This document shows positions 35,475 to 44,352 of a stretch of 64,000 nucleotides of DNA, one piece after another (within the stretch, counting starts at the first letter, position 1; each line of letters starts with the position of its first letter). The notes below the pieces were generated by a model, which saw nothing but the letters and a program-made list of their open reading frames with translations, searched no databases and was not told where the DNA came from. The DNA lies in assembly GCF_025502585.1 (NCBI RefSeq), contig NZ_CP106679.1:4309501-4373500 (forward strand), read 5' to 3'. Source of the stretch: Reichenbachiella agarivorans. Its GTDB lineage: Bacteria > Bacteroidota > Bacteroidia > Cytophagales > Cyclobacteriaceae. A program made the translations under genes and the position numbers.

Positions 35475-35513
35475 AAATTTCGTTTGCTTTCTTTTTAAAA
35501 CTTTATAACTTTC
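35475..35513 (+). promoter_or_regulatory. Promoter with overlapping operator-like site, for the PKD lipoprotein
   Basis: TTTG at 35483-35486, exactly 19 bases, then TAACTTTC at 35506-35513 (one mismatch to TAnnTTTG). A TTTC-rich site (35475-35498, core TTTCGTTTGCTTTCTTT) covers the -33 box, so a bound repressor would block RNA polymerase. Confidence 0.65.
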
Positions 35514-35580
35514 GAAATCTAATTATAAAGGTTACGAAAAGTGTCGGAACCTAGTCTCTAAAAAAAATAAATTAAACTAT

Positions 35581-36546
35581 ATGAAAAATCTCAACTTTAA
35601 AAATTTGCTAACGCTGGGCTTATTAGTAAGTGCCACTGTGTTTTTCTCATGTGAGGACAAAGAAGACAAACTACTTGCTCCTGAAGCTGGATTTACTTCT
35701 GAAATAGACGGCAAGACCATCACACTTACCAACACGACAGAAGGAGAAGAAGTAACCTATTCTTGGGATTTTGGTGACGGAAACACTTCAGTGGAAGTAT
35801 CTCCATCACATACTTATGAAGTAAATGGTAGCTATGTAATTACCTTGATAGCAACCAACGAAAGCGGTACAGACGACACGCAAGCTGCTGTAGAAATCAT
35901 CAACATAAAAATCGATGGTGACTTAAGTGATTGGGATGACATTCCTGCTTTGGATTTCGAAGGAGACGGATCTTTTGTACAAGTGAAAATGGAAAATCTA
36001 GGAAACCAAAAGCTTTACGTCTATATTGAAGGAAATCAAGATGCGACTTCATTTATTGATTTTTGGTTAGATCTTGATCATGAAGCAACAGCTTTGGGAG
36101 AAAGCGACACCACTGGATACACCAATCCCGCCCTATACCCTGCAACCAATTTAGGTCTTGACGTCCTGTTTGAAGGTATATTTGGCAGCCCATCAGGAAG
36201 AGAACTCAGCGGAATGTTCTTCGGTATATTTTATACAGATGACGATGACGATCTATTCACCAACAACACCGATTTCTCAAAAAGAATAGAACCAGGATTC
36301 AGTAATCAAGTAATCTTTTCTGACTTTGTCAAAACAGAAGGAAGTGTCGCTTACGAATTCTCGATTGACCTCCAAGCATTCCCAGAACATTTAATCCCAG
36401 AACAAGGCAATAAAATTAGCTTTTTCATAGACGAATGGGCTAATTCACCTGAATCAACTGATGGTTGGTGGGCAAGTTTTTCTGGCCACTACCCAGGCAA
36501 CCAAGGTGCCGATGGAGCTGAGGCAGCTACCTACATTTTGAAATAA
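35581..36546 (+). CDS. Lipoprotein with PKD and DOMON/CBM9-like domains
   Basis: Surface lipoprotein of 321 residues. The signal (NLLTLGLLVSATVFFSC, Cys24) is followed by acidic EDKEDK, which favours surface exposure. Residues about 36-110 are a PKD domain (VTYSWDFGDGNTSVEVSPSH). Residues about 112-321 start IDGDLSDWDDIPALDF and form a DOMON/CBM9-like beta-sandwich, likely to bind carbohydrate. It is monocistronic, with its own promoter/operator and terminator. It probably helps bind the target glycan outside the cell, in the manner of a SusE/SusF lipoprotein. Confidence 0.82.
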   Translation: MKNLNFKNLLTLGLLVSATVFFSCEDKEDKLLAPEAGFTSEIDGKTITLTNTTEGEEVTYSWDFGDGNTSVEVSPSHTYEVNGSYVITLIATNESGTDDTQAAVEIINIKIDGDLSDWDDIPALDFEGDGSFVQVKMENLGNQKLYVYIEGNQDATSFIDFWLDLDHEATALGESDTTGYTNPALYPATNLGLDVLFEGIFGSPSGRELSGMFFGIFYTDDDDDLFTNNTDFSKRIEPGFSNQVIFSDFVKTEGSVAYEFSIDLQAFPEHLIPEQGNKISFFIDEWANSPESTDGWWASFSGHYPGNQGADGAEAATYILK

Positions 36547-36562
36547 TCTATCTTTTCATTTT

Positions 36563-36608
36563 AAGGACGCAATGTTATGGACAAAACCACAACATTGCGT
36601 CCTTTTAT
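36563..36608 (+). terminator. Rho-independent terminator
   Basis: A perfect 14-bp stem (AAGGACGCAATGTT/AACATTGCGTCCTT) with a 14-base loop runs into TTTTATT, 17 bases after the lipoprotein stop. Confidence 0.93.
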
Positions 36609-36623
36609 TAACAGATTTTAGTC

Positions 36624-39311
36624 ATGCAAAAAAGTCTAATAGTTGTCATCTTCTTCATCCTTACAAGTCCCCTAAGGTCCAACTGTCAATCAGTCACATA
36701 CCAAAGCCACAGCGATATCATATCCAATCCAGAAAGAGGGTTTTATCACCACACGGAAACACACTCAGCCAACTATAACTTACTCTCTGAATCAACACTT
36801 GCTTCTTACCAGCAATCAGAATCTATTACCCAAATATTACGCGTGTTTTACCTAGAAGACTTTAGAACATCTCCAATCTCAGAAGAATACCTCAACAATA
36901 TAAGAAAAGACTTTAGTGTAGCCAGAAACGCAGGTATCAAATGCATCATTAGGTTTGCCTATACGACTAAAAGCACCTCTCCATACAATGATGCTAAACC
37001 GGAAATTGTTCAAACACATATTGCCCAATTGAAACCTATTTTTCAAGCGAACGCAGATGTAATTGCAGTCATGCAAGCTGGATTCATAGGTGCTTGGGGA
37101 GAATGGTATTACACGGACCATTTCTCTAGCAACCTCAGCGTCACCGAAAAAGATTGGGAAAACAGAAGACAAGTAGTTTTCAACCTATTAGACGCACTAA
37201 GCAGCGACAGATTTCTACAAATAAGAACTCCCGGTTACAAGATGAAAATTTTTGATTCACAAGAACCCCTAGATGAATCCACCGCCCTTTCAAACACATA
37301 CAATAGTCGACTTGGGCATCACAACGACTGTTTCGTTGCCTCCTCTTCTGACTTTGGCACTTATGTTAATCCAGATGTGGAGAAACCTTACCTCAATCAA
37401 GAGACGCTATATACCCCAATGGGCGGTGAAACTTGCGCGCTCGCCTCGCCCTATTCCGACTGTGACAATAGTTCCAACGAACTGGCACGTTTTCATTGGT
37501 CTTACCTAAACAGAGACTACAATACTCAAGTACTTAACGAATGGGACAGCCAAGGTTGTTTTGATGAGATCACGCTAAAGCTTGGATACAGATACGAGTT
37601 GATATCTGGTACATTTACAGAAATGGTTCAACCTAGTGGTACGTTTTCATTCAATCTAAACCTGCAAAATATCGGCTATGCCAACCCATACAACCCCAGA
37701 GAAATAGAAATAATACTCAGAAATCAAGACACTTCGGAAGAATATTTGATCAAACCTGAGGCAAACATCAGACTTTGGCCACTAGGAGAAAATATCAATC
37801 TTTCGTTTACCGCTGGCATCCCTGCAGAGGCAATAGAAGGCAGCTATGACTTATTGCTAAACTTGCCAGATTCATACGAAACCTTACACGACGATCCTAG
37901 ATACTCTATACAAATGGCTAACACTGGTGTATGGGAGTCAAATACCGGGTATAATAATTTAGCACAAACTATTTCGATTTCATCTGCTGGCACCCAACCT
38001 TTATACACAGGAGATATGGAGTTCAAGCTGATAGGAGCAACCTCAGACAATCTAGAAATCGAGGGTAGTTCTGAAATCTTTGGCACGACAAGTACTACTG
38101 GGATACTAGTCTATTGGGGCAGACAAAATACAGAGCTGAAACGCATCATACAGCGCTCAGAAAACGCAGGCGAATTCACCACTATAGCAGCCACACAAGC
38201 AAGTGAAGACTACTACTTAGACGCAAATGTTGAATCACAAAACCAATATACATACAGATACTACCTGGTACAGAACGATCAAAAGACGGCATATTCAGAC
38301 GAAATCACACTAGAAACCAGCGACATAACCACACCGTCAATATCTATTGATGGACAGAAAGCTGACTGGGGAATTTCACCCCTACTAAATTCAGCAACAC
38401 ATGCAGGTCAAGCTTTCAGTATGCGGGTGTTTTTCGATGTTCAGAACCTAAACATACTCATGGAGGGACCAATTACTCAATATGAAGTCTACATCAATTC
38501 AGACCTTGACGGCAACACTGGATACCAAGAGGAAAACAATCCCATCCAAGGGGCAGATTACTTTATATCAAATCAAACCCTCTATAGATTCATCAATTCA
38601 CAGTGGTCAGAAACCGAAGCAGTTATTACCACAGCAACAACAAGTAATATCACCGAGATTTCACTCAATCAAAAGGAACTTGAAAACTTAGGTTTACAGA
38701 CTTCAGTTTCGTTTTACTCCTTGGTAAACAATGGTGAAATCCAGCTTTCCTCTACAAGCAACAAACCATCCATCGCATTCAGAGCACTACCCCCAGACCT
38801 ACCTTCAAACATAACGGTTAAGAAATCGGAACTAATGCCAAAATCAAGGTTATTAATAACTTGGGAGGCATGTACGTACTGTACAGGGTACACATTAGAG
38901 AGATCCCTAGATCAAAGCAACTACATCGAAATAGGAAGATACAACGCTAATACGATAGAAACTCTAGATGACAACCTAGAAAATGAGACCACCTATTTTT
39001 ATAGAATGACTTCCTTTAACAACATGGGAAGTTCTACCTACAGCGAACCAGTAAGCGGCACCACAGGAGAGACAATTTTAAAAACCCAGTTCGAAAAAAA
39101 CGATTTCAATGTCTACCCAAACCCTACCACTGGCATCATCAATCTATCCAAAGCATACAATAAAATCTTCCTTTACTCTATATCAGGAACAATGCTCAGG
39201 TCAGCAGAGCAAACCTCTAGCGTAGACTTGAGTCAACTCCAAAAGGGTGTTTACATATTAGTAGCAGAAGACATTCAAACTAAATCCACAACAAAGGTGA
39301 TCAAGCTATGA
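36624..39311 (+). CDS. T9SS-secreted putative glycoside hydrolase (DUF4874/DUF4832-like) with carbohydrate-binding modules
   Basis: Secreted protein of 895 residues. A signal peptide (about 1-23) precedes a region beginning NPERGFYHHTETHSANY and containing AGIKCIIRFAYTTKS and VMQAGFIGAWGEWYYTDHF (about residues 36-170), typical of DUF4874 followed by DUF4832 (to about 450), predicted TIM-barrel glycosidases. Then come a module starting ISIDGQKADWGISPL (DOMON/CBM9-like, about 573-720), a fibronectin-III-like domain (about 730-810) and a T9SS sorting domain (FNVYPNPTTGIINLSKAYNK to the end). It probably attacks or binds the glycan that this locus targets. Its 3' end overlaps the convergent deoR-like gene by 11 bases. 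Catalytic residues cannot be named with confidence. Confidence 0.8.
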   Translation: MQKSLIVVIFFILTSPLRSNCQSVTYQSHSDIISNPERGFYHHTETHSANYNLLSESTLASYQQSESITQILRVFYLEDFRTSPISEEYLNNIRKDFSVARNAGIKCIIRFAYTTKSTSPYNDAKPEIVQTHIAQLKPIFQANADVIAVMQAGFIGAWGEWYYTDHFSSNLSVTEKDWENRRQVVFNLLDALSSDRFLQIRTPGYKMKIFDSQEPLDESTALSNTYNSRLGHHNDCFVASSSDFGTYVNPDVEKPYLNQETLYTPMGGETCALASPYSDCDNSSNELARFHWSYLNRDYNTQVLNEWDSQGCFDEITLKLGYRYELISGTFTEMVQPSGTFSFNLNLQNIGYANPYNPREIEIILRNQDTSEEYLIKPEANIRLWPLGENINLSFTAGIPAEAIEGSYDLLLNLPDSYETLHDDPRYSIQMANTGVWESNTGYNNLAQTISISSAGTQPLYTGDMEFKLIGATSDNLEIEGSSEIFGTTSTTGILVYWGRQNTELKRIIQRSENAGEFTTIAATQASEDYYLDANVESQNQYTYRYYLVQNDQKTAYSDEITLETSDITTPSISIDGQKADWGISPLLNSATHAGQAFSMRVFFDVQNLNILMEGPITQYEVYINSDLDGNTGYQEENNPIQGADYFISNQTLYRFINSQWSETEAVITTATTSNITEISLNQKELENLGLQTSVSFYSLVNNGEIQLSSTSNKPSIAFRALPPDLPSNITVKKSELMPKSRLLITWEACTYCTGYTLERSLDQSNYIEIGRYNANTIETLDDNLENETTYFYRMTSFNNMGSSTYSEPVSGTTGETILKTQFEKNDFNVYPNPTTGIINLSKAYNKIFLYSISGTMLRSAEQTSSVDLSQLQKGVYILVAEDIQTKSTTKVIKL

Positions 39312-40083
39312 TCACCTTTACTCCCGCATCTTCTAACCTCCTGCGATCCTCGTTATCTATCTTATCATCCGTCACTACCACATCAATTCTATCAACAGGA
39401 CAGATATAGGCAAAGCTTTTCTTTTTGAATTTACTAGAGTCAGTCAAGAGAATTACTTCGTTAGCTATCTCAATCATTAATTCATTGAGATGGGCTTCCT
39501 CAATATTTGGTGTATACAGCCCCGTTTTGGTATCAAAACCATCCACTCCTAAAAAAGCCTTGTCTACATAGAAATTTTTGAGACCCCGCTCTGCCATTGG
39601 CCCTACCAACGACTGAGAATTTTTCCGAAGATACCCTCCAGGAATGGTCAAGCTTACATTTGGATTATTAATCAACTCACCTGCTATATTGAGAGCATTT
39701 GTAATCACAGTCAAATCCTTTATACCATTTAGGTTTTTAACCATCTCTGCAGTAGTAGTACCCGAGTCAATCAAGATAATCTCCGAATCACTAATTAAAT
39801 TGGCAGCTGCCCTACCAATTTTAACCTTTTCATTGTAATTAAGTTTATCTTTTTCAGATAGGTTATAATCGACCCCTACCCTTCCTTCAATTTTCATCGC
39901 ACCTCCACGTGCACGAATCAAAAGATTCTTCTGCTCTAGTTGATCCAGATCATTACGAATCGTAACTTCACTTACACCAAATCTAGAACTCAATTCTTCT
40001 ACAAAGACCTTACCATCAGCATGAATAGCAGTAAGGATATCATTTCGTCTAGAGACAGTGGAACTTCTAGTATTTATAGGCAT
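39301..40083 (-). CDS. DeoR/AgaR-like transcriptional repressor
   Basis: Regulator of 260 residues. The N-terminal DeoR helix-turn-helix is clear (RRNDILTAIHADGKVFVEEL, then FGVSEVTIRNDLDQLEQKNL, about 12-60), followed by RARGGAMKIEG. The sensor domain resembles sugar-phosphate isomerases (LIDSGTTTAEMVKNLNG, TIPGGYLRKNSQSLVGP, VDKAFLGVDGFD) and would bind a phosphorylated sugar. It is divergent from agaS, the standard position of AgaR. A TATTTTTG promoter element is just upstream, and TTTC-rich sites lie in the shared 173-base gap and at four other places in the locus, so it is likely the master repressor of GalNAc genes and of itself. The inducer (tagatose- or galactosamine-phosphate) is inferred. 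Confidence 0.92.
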   Translation of the reverse strand: MPINTRSSTVSRRNDILTAIHADGKVFVEELSSRFGVSEVTIRNDLDQLEQKNLLIRARGGAMKIEGRVGVDYNLSEKDKLNYNEKVKIGRAAANLISDSEIILIDSGTTTAEMVKNLNGIKDLTVITNALNIAGELINNPNVSLTIPGGYLRKNSQSLVGPMAERGLKNFYVDKAFLGVDGFDTKTGLYTPNIEEAHLNELMIEIANEVILLTDSSKFKKKSFAYICPVDRIDVVVTDDKIDNEDRRRLEDAGVKVIIA

Positions 40084-40099
40084 GGTTATGTGTTTATTG

Positions 40100-40107
40100 C
40101 AAAAATA
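40100..40107 (-). promoter_or_regulatory. Candidate -7 element for the deoR-like gene
   Basis: The minus strand reads TATTTTTG (TAnnTTTG), 16 bases before the ATG, with only a weak CTTG near the -33 position. Transcription would begin about ten bases before the start codon. Confidence 0.45.
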
Positions 40108-40146
40108 GAAAAGTTTGGGACTTTAAAACAAGCGTTAATTATTAAT

Positions 40147-40215
40147 GAAACTTTTCAAAAGTAAAAAAAGTAGTTACGAAAGTTTTTGAAAGCTTGAAGT
40201 TTATATTTAAATTTG
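40147..40215 (+). promoter_or_regulatory. agaS operon promoter with overlapping TTTC-type operator
   Basis: TTTG at 40185-40188, exactly 19 bases, then TAAATTTG at 40208-40215: a full match to the Bacteroidota consensus. On the minus strand 40147-40192 reads as repeated CTTTC/CTTTT words at about 10-base steps (CTTTCAAAAACTTTCGTAAC first), covering the -33 box. Confidence 0.75.
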
Positions 40216-40256
40216 AATCGACTCAATAAAACAAGCTTACACAAGATAAAACATAT

Positions 40257-41429
40257 ATGCACTTTTTAAATATCGATATTAAAACTCTAGAATCTTTGGG
40301 TGGTATACACACTGCCAGAGAGATTGCCCAACAACCAGCAGTTTGGAGAAAAATATGGAGTATAATACAGGAACAAAAGGATGAACTTAGTGAATTTCTA
40401 AGTAAAGCTGATTTTCATAAAATTATCTTAACAGGTGCTGGTACAAGCGCATACATCGGAGAATCCCTCACAGGAACTTTCTTTAGACACCAAAAAGGTT
40501 GTACAACAGCCATTCCCACGACCAATTTAGTTTCACATCCTTATGATTACTTCTCTAGCGAGGAGTCCTTACTTATGATTTCATTTGCTCGCTCAGGCAA
40601 CAGTCCTGAGAGCAAAGCAGCAGTCGAGCTTGCCGATAAAATAAGTAAAAAATGTTACCATTTGATCATCACATGCAATCCAGTCGGTGAACTAGCTACA
40701 TACCATACTAAAGGTGATAAGTATATCTTAAAGCTACCAGAAGAAACAAATGACAAGAGCTTAGCCATGACGAGCAGTTATACTGGTATGCTTTTAGCAG
40801 GTCTGCTTGTGGGCCGCTTAAATGAAATAGAAGCACTCAAATCACAGGTTGAGCAAGCTAGTAAGTACGCCGAAAGAATTTTAGAGTCATACCTAGATAC
40901 TATCAAAGAAATTTCATCTCTACCATTCAAAAGAGCTGTATTTTTAGGTTCTGGGCCATTATTAGGTACTGCTACCGAATCACAACTCAAGCTCCAAGAA
41001 CTTACTGATGGTGCGATTATCTGCAAAGAAGAATCCTTTCTAGGGTTTAGACATGGCCCTAAAGCCGTTGTTGATGAAGATACACTCATCGTGTACTTGC
41101 TATCAAATAACAAATATGTATGTCAATATGAACTTGATTTAATATTTGCCATGGAAAAAGGAAAAAAGGCACTCTCTCAAGTGGTTATTGCAGAACATTT
41201 TGATTTTGATTTGGATGTCAATTTTAGCATCCAATACACTGACAATGGAAATAGTCTTGACGAAGATTTCCTTTCATTGCCATCGATACTCCCTGGTCAA
41301 CTCTTAGGCTTCTTCAAATCACTGGATCAGGGGCTCCAGCCTGATGAACCCTCTTCAAGCGGTGCGATTTCACGTGTAGTCCAAGGTGTTAACATTTATA
41401 TTTTGCCTCAACCAACTCAAAACAGATAG
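40257..41429 (+). CDS. agaS: AgaS-type SIS-domain sugar-phosphate isomerase/deaminase
   Basis: Cytosolic enzyme that converts galactosamine 6-phosphate to tagatose 6-phosphate with release of ammonia. The 390-residue protein has two SIS domains (about 40-190 and 220-380). Signatures are LTGAGTSAYIGESLTGTFFR, SFARSGNSPESKAAVELADK, ITCNPVGELA and LQELTDGAIICKEESFLGFR followed by HGPKAVV, all typical of AgaS and unlike GlmS (no glutaminase domain). It is first in an operon of six genes and has a near-ideal promoter. The phosphosugar specificity is inferred from the family and the neighbouring kinase and aldolase. Confidence 0.9.
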   Translation: MHFLNIDIKTLESLGGIHTAREIAQQPAVWRKIWSIIQEQKDELSEFLSKADFHKIILTGAGTSAYIGESLTGTFFRHQKGCTTAIPTTNLVSHPYDYFSSEESLLMISFARSGNSPESKAAVELADKISKKCYHLIITCNPVGELATYHTKGDKYILKLPEETNDKSLAMTSSYTGMLLAGLLVGRLNEIEALKSQVEQASKYAERILESYLDTIKEISSLPFKRAVFLGSGPLLGTATESQLKLQELTDGAIICKEESFLGFRHGPKAVVDEDTLIVYLLSNNKYVCQYELDLIFAMEKGKKALSQVVIAEHFDFDLDVNFSIQYTDNGNSLDEDFLSLPSILPGQLLGFFKSLDQGLQPDEPSSSGAISRVVQGVNIYILPQPTQNR

Positions 41430-41433
41430 CACA

Positions 41434-42372
41434 ATGAAGAAAGTACTAGTTGTTGGAGAACTGAATGTCGATATCATCTTAAATAACATAGATGGTTTCC
41501 CTGAAATTGGCAAAGAAATTCTTGCTGAACAAATGACCGTAACTCTAGGAAGTAGCTCTGCCATTTTTGCAAGTAATCTTTGCTCATTAGGTGCTGATGT
41601 AACCTTTTTAGGGAAAATAGGGCAAGATCAATTTGGTGAGCTGATTGAAGATACTCTCCAAAAAAAGGGGGTAAAAACAGACTCTTTGATTAAGTCTAAA
41701 GCATACGCTACTGGATCAACCATAGTCCTCAATTATGACCTTGACAGAGCCAACATTACCTTTCCTGGAGCAATGGAACATCTCAATGCCCAAGAAGTTG
41801 AAGACGGTATCTTTGCAGAAGTAGAACATCTTCATGTGAGTAGCATTTTTATGCAGCCGGCACTCAAATCTGGAATTTTAGATCTTTTCAAAAGAGCCAA
41901 GTCGTGTGGGCTAACTACGTCACTCGATCCTCAATGGGATCCATCCGAGCAATGGGATTTGAACCTTCAAGAGGTACTCCCTTACATAGATATTTTCCTT
42001 CCCAACAGGGCTGAACTCTTGAATTTGACCAAAACTAGTACCATAGAAGATGGGATAGATAGTATCACAGATGTTGCCAATATCATTGCTGTAAAAGACG
42101 GTGCTGAAGGATCATACCTCATCAATAAAGGAAAAACCGAATGGCTACCAGCTTTCTTAAACAAAAATGTAGCAGATGCCATAGGTGCTGGAGACAGCTT
42201 CGATGCAGGTTTCATTTTTCAATACATTCAGGACAAACCGCTCATCGAGTGTCTAAAATTTGCAAACCTTACTGGAGCTATTAACACCACAGAATCTGGT
42301 GGCACCAAGGCATTTGAAAATAAAGATAGAATCATGGAAATAGCACAAACGCGATTTTCTTACAGTATATAA
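41434..42372 (+). CDS. PfkB/ribokinase-family sugar kinase
   Basis: Cytosolic sugar or sugar-phosphate kinase, 312 residues from ATG 41434 (MKKVLVVGELNVDIILN). A longer in-frame start at 41386 would overlap agaS by 44 bases and adds no family sequence. The PfkB signatures are present: GSSSAIFASNLCSLGADVTF near residue 45 and GAGDSFDAGF (251-260) with catalytic Asp254. Placed between agaS and a KbaY/GatY-type aldolase, it would phosphorylate tagatose 6-phosphate to the 1,6-bisphosphate. Because a second PfkB gene (57275) looks more like LacC, this one might instead phosphorylate GalNAc or galactosamine on entry. Confidence 0.88.
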   Translation: MKKVLVVGELNVDIILNNIDGFPEIGKEILAEQMTVTLGSSSAIFASNLCSLGADVTFLGKIGQDQFGELIEDTLQKKGVKTDSLIKSKAYATGSTIVLNYDLDRANITFPGAMEHLNAQEVEDGIFAEVEHLHVSSIFMQPALKSGILDLFKRAKSCGLTTSLDPQWDPSEQWDLNLQEVLPYIDIFLPNRAELLNLTKTSTIEDGIDSITDVANIIAVKDGAEGSYLINKGKTEWLPAFLNKNVADAIGAGDSFDAGFIFQYIQDKPLIECLKFANLTGAINTTESGGTKAFENKDRIMEIAQTRFSYSI

Positions 42373-42411
42373 ATATTAAACAGGAGCTAATAGCTCAAAA
42401 AATTTCACACG

Positions 42412-42433
42412 CTTAGAAACACAGGTTTCTAAG
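42412..42433 (+). other. Intra-operon hairpin
   Basis: A perfect 9-bp stem CTTAGAAAC/GTTTCTAAG with loop ACAG lies in the 88-base gap between the kinase and aldolase genes, without a U-tract. It may be an mRNA processing or stability element. Confidence 0.45.
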
Positions 42434-42460
42434 TAACCTATTTGGATTAAGCTAACAAAC

Positions 42461-43282
42461 ATGAAATTACAAGAACAACTCGCTCTTAACAAAAAAGAGG
42501 GAAAAGCTTTACTGGCTACTAACTTCTATAATTTTGAGACTCTATCTGCGGTATTGACAGCTGCGAAGGAGACCAATTCATCCATTATCCTCCAGCTTTC
42601 AGAAAGCTCCATTGCCTACATGGGACTAGAAGTAGCTACCCAATTGGCAAGAGCTGGAATAAAGCAGTATGGCATAAATGCTTGGCTTCACCTTGATCAC
42701 GGAAATGATGTAGACTTGGTCAAAAAATGCCTAGATGCTGGTTTTGACTCAGTGATGATTGACGCAAGTGAAAGACCCTTTGAAGAAAATATCAAAATCA
42801 CCAAAGAAATCGTAGATTATGCTAAGCCGTTAGGTGCTAATGTAGAAGCGGAACTAGGATACATATCTAAACTGGGACAAGAACAAAAGATGATCTACAC
42901 CCGGCCAGAAGAAGCCAAGAAATTTGTAGAAGAGACAGGAGTTAATGCTCTTGCAATTGCGGTAGGGTCTGCTCATGGTTTTTATAAGGAAACCCCAAAG
43001 CTTCAACTAGATCTCATTGCAGAAATCAACGAAGCAACAACCGCAGCCTTGGTACTCCATGGAAGTTCTGGAATCCCACATGACCAACTACAGGAGTCTA
43101 TCAAACGAGGGATCACCAAGATTAATCTAGCTACAGAAATCAAGAATATTTTCATGAAGAAACTACAGCTAACGCTGTCCGAGTCTGATGAGATTGACCT
43201 GAGAAAAGTTTTTCCATTGGCAACTCAATCGGCCATTGATTTGGTAAGGGACAAGCTCAATACTGTCAACTTTAGAGCATAA
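42461..43282 (+). CDS. Class II tagatose-bisphosphate/fructose-bisphosphate aldolase (KbaY/GatY type)
   Basis: Zinc-dependent aldolase of 273 residues that splits tagatose 1,6-bisphosphate (or fructose 1,6-bisphosphate) into dihydroxyacetone phosphate and glyceraldehyde 3-phosphate. Family motifs are in order: LLATNFYNFETLSAVLTAAK, WLHLDHGNDVDLVKKCLDAG with the metal-binding His, DSVMIDASERPFEENI, VEAELGYISKLGQE, LAIAVGSAHGFYK and LVLHGSSGIPHDQLQESI. The short length and the agaS-kinase-aldolase order favour the tagatose-specific KbaY/GatY type. The next gene starts two bases after its stop. Confidence 0.92.
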   Translation: MKLQEQLALNKKEGKALLATNFYNFETLSAVLTAAKETNSSIILQLSESSIAYMGLEVATQLARAGIKQYGINAWLHLDHGNDVDLVKKCLDAGFDSVMIDASERPFEENIKITKEIVDYAKPLGANVEAELGYISKLGQEQKMIYTRPEEAKKFVEETGVNALAIAVGSAHGFYKETPKLQLDLIAEINEATTAALVLHGSSGIPHDQLQESIKRGITKINLATEIKNIFMKKLQLTLSESDEIDLRKVFPLATQSAIDLVRDKLNTVNFRA

Positions 43283-43284
43283 TA

Positions 43285-44352
43285 ATGAAGAGTATATATT
43301 GCGTCATAGCGTTATTTATATATCAGCAGAGTCTGGCCCAATCGCCAGACTCTCTTCTACTTAAAGATTACCAGCCTTACTCCATCTACAATATCCAAAA
43401 AACGACGATTCATCAAGCTCAATGGCCCGTCATTGACATGCACTCACACCCGTATGCTACTTCTCAAAAAGAGCTCGATGAATGGGTAACAGTCATGGAT
43501 CAATTTGGAATAAAAAAAACCATAATCCTTACAATGACTACTGGACAGGAATTTGACAGTCTAGTTGACGTTTACTCAAAATACCCAGATCATTTCGAGC
43601 TATGGTGCGGAATAGACTATACTGGATATGAAAAAGAGGGCTGGACAAACCATGCCATTACTGAGTTAGAACGCTGCTATTCCAAAGGAGCGAAAGGAGT
43701 TGGAGAATTAGGCGACAAAGGGCATGGTTTGATCTATTCCAAACCAACACCTGCTTACAATTTACACATCAATGACATACGATTACAACCACTCATTAGA
43801 CGTTGTGGAGAATTGGGCATGCCAATCAATATTCATGTCGCAGAACCCAAATGGATGTATGAGGCGATGGACAGTCATAACGATGGCCTTATGAATGGAT
43901 ATAAGTGGCGAATCGACACCACACAGACATCATTAAATCACTCTCAACTTATCCAATCTCTAGAAGAGGCCATCTCTAAAAATCCCAAAACAACTTTTAT
44001 CGCCTGTCACTTTGCAAACTGTAGTTACGATCTCAGCATCTTATCCAAGATACTCGATAATCACCGCAATTTATACGCAGACATTTCTGCACGATTTGGT
44101 GAGACCGCCAGCATTCCAAGACATATGCTTGCTTTCTATAACAAATATCAAAACAGACTCCTGTTCGGTACGGACATGGGTTCAGAAAAAGAGATGTACG
44201 AACTAGTATTCAGGATTTTAGAATCTGATGATGAACACTTTTACAACCCATACTATTTCAACTACCATTGGCCATTGCATGGTTTTGGCCTATCGAAAAA
44301 AGTACTCAAGAAACTCTACTATGAAAATGCTCAAAAACTTCTTTCGCACTAG
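43285..44352 (+). CDS. Exported amidohydrolase-family TIM-barrel protein
   Basis: Metal-dependent hydrolase of 355 residues with a signal peptide (MKSIYCVIALFIYQQSLAQS, cleavage after LAQ), so it acts in the periplasm or outside. The metal motif HxH is His53-x-His55 in VIDMHSHPY; further ligands are expected in PINIHVAEP, FIACHFANCSYD and the C-terminal LLFGTDMGSE. This is the amidohydrolase_2 superfamily (PF04909-like). Its place between the aldolase and the GH36-type gene suggests that it processes the same glycan; deacetylation of released GalNAc is one possibility, lactone or ester cleavage another. Substrate unproven. It overlaps the next gene by 32 bases. Confidence 0.82.
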   Translation: MKSIYCVIALFIYQQSLAQSPDSLLLKDYQPYSIYNIQKTTIHQAQWPVIDMHSHPYATSQKELDEWVTVMDQFGIKKTIILTMTTGQEFDSLVDVYSKYPDHFELWCGIDYTGYEKEGWTNHAITELERCYSKGAKGVGELGDKGHGLIYSKPTPAYNLHINDIRLQPLIRRCGELGMPINIHVAEPKWMYEAMDSHNDGLMNGYKWRIDTTQTSLNHSQLIQSLEEAISKNPKTTFIACHFANCSYDLSILSKILDNHRNLYADISARFGETASIPRHMLAFYNKYQNRLLFGTDMGSEKEMYELVFRILESDDEHFYNPYYFNYHWPLHGFGLSKKVLKKLYYENAQKLLSH

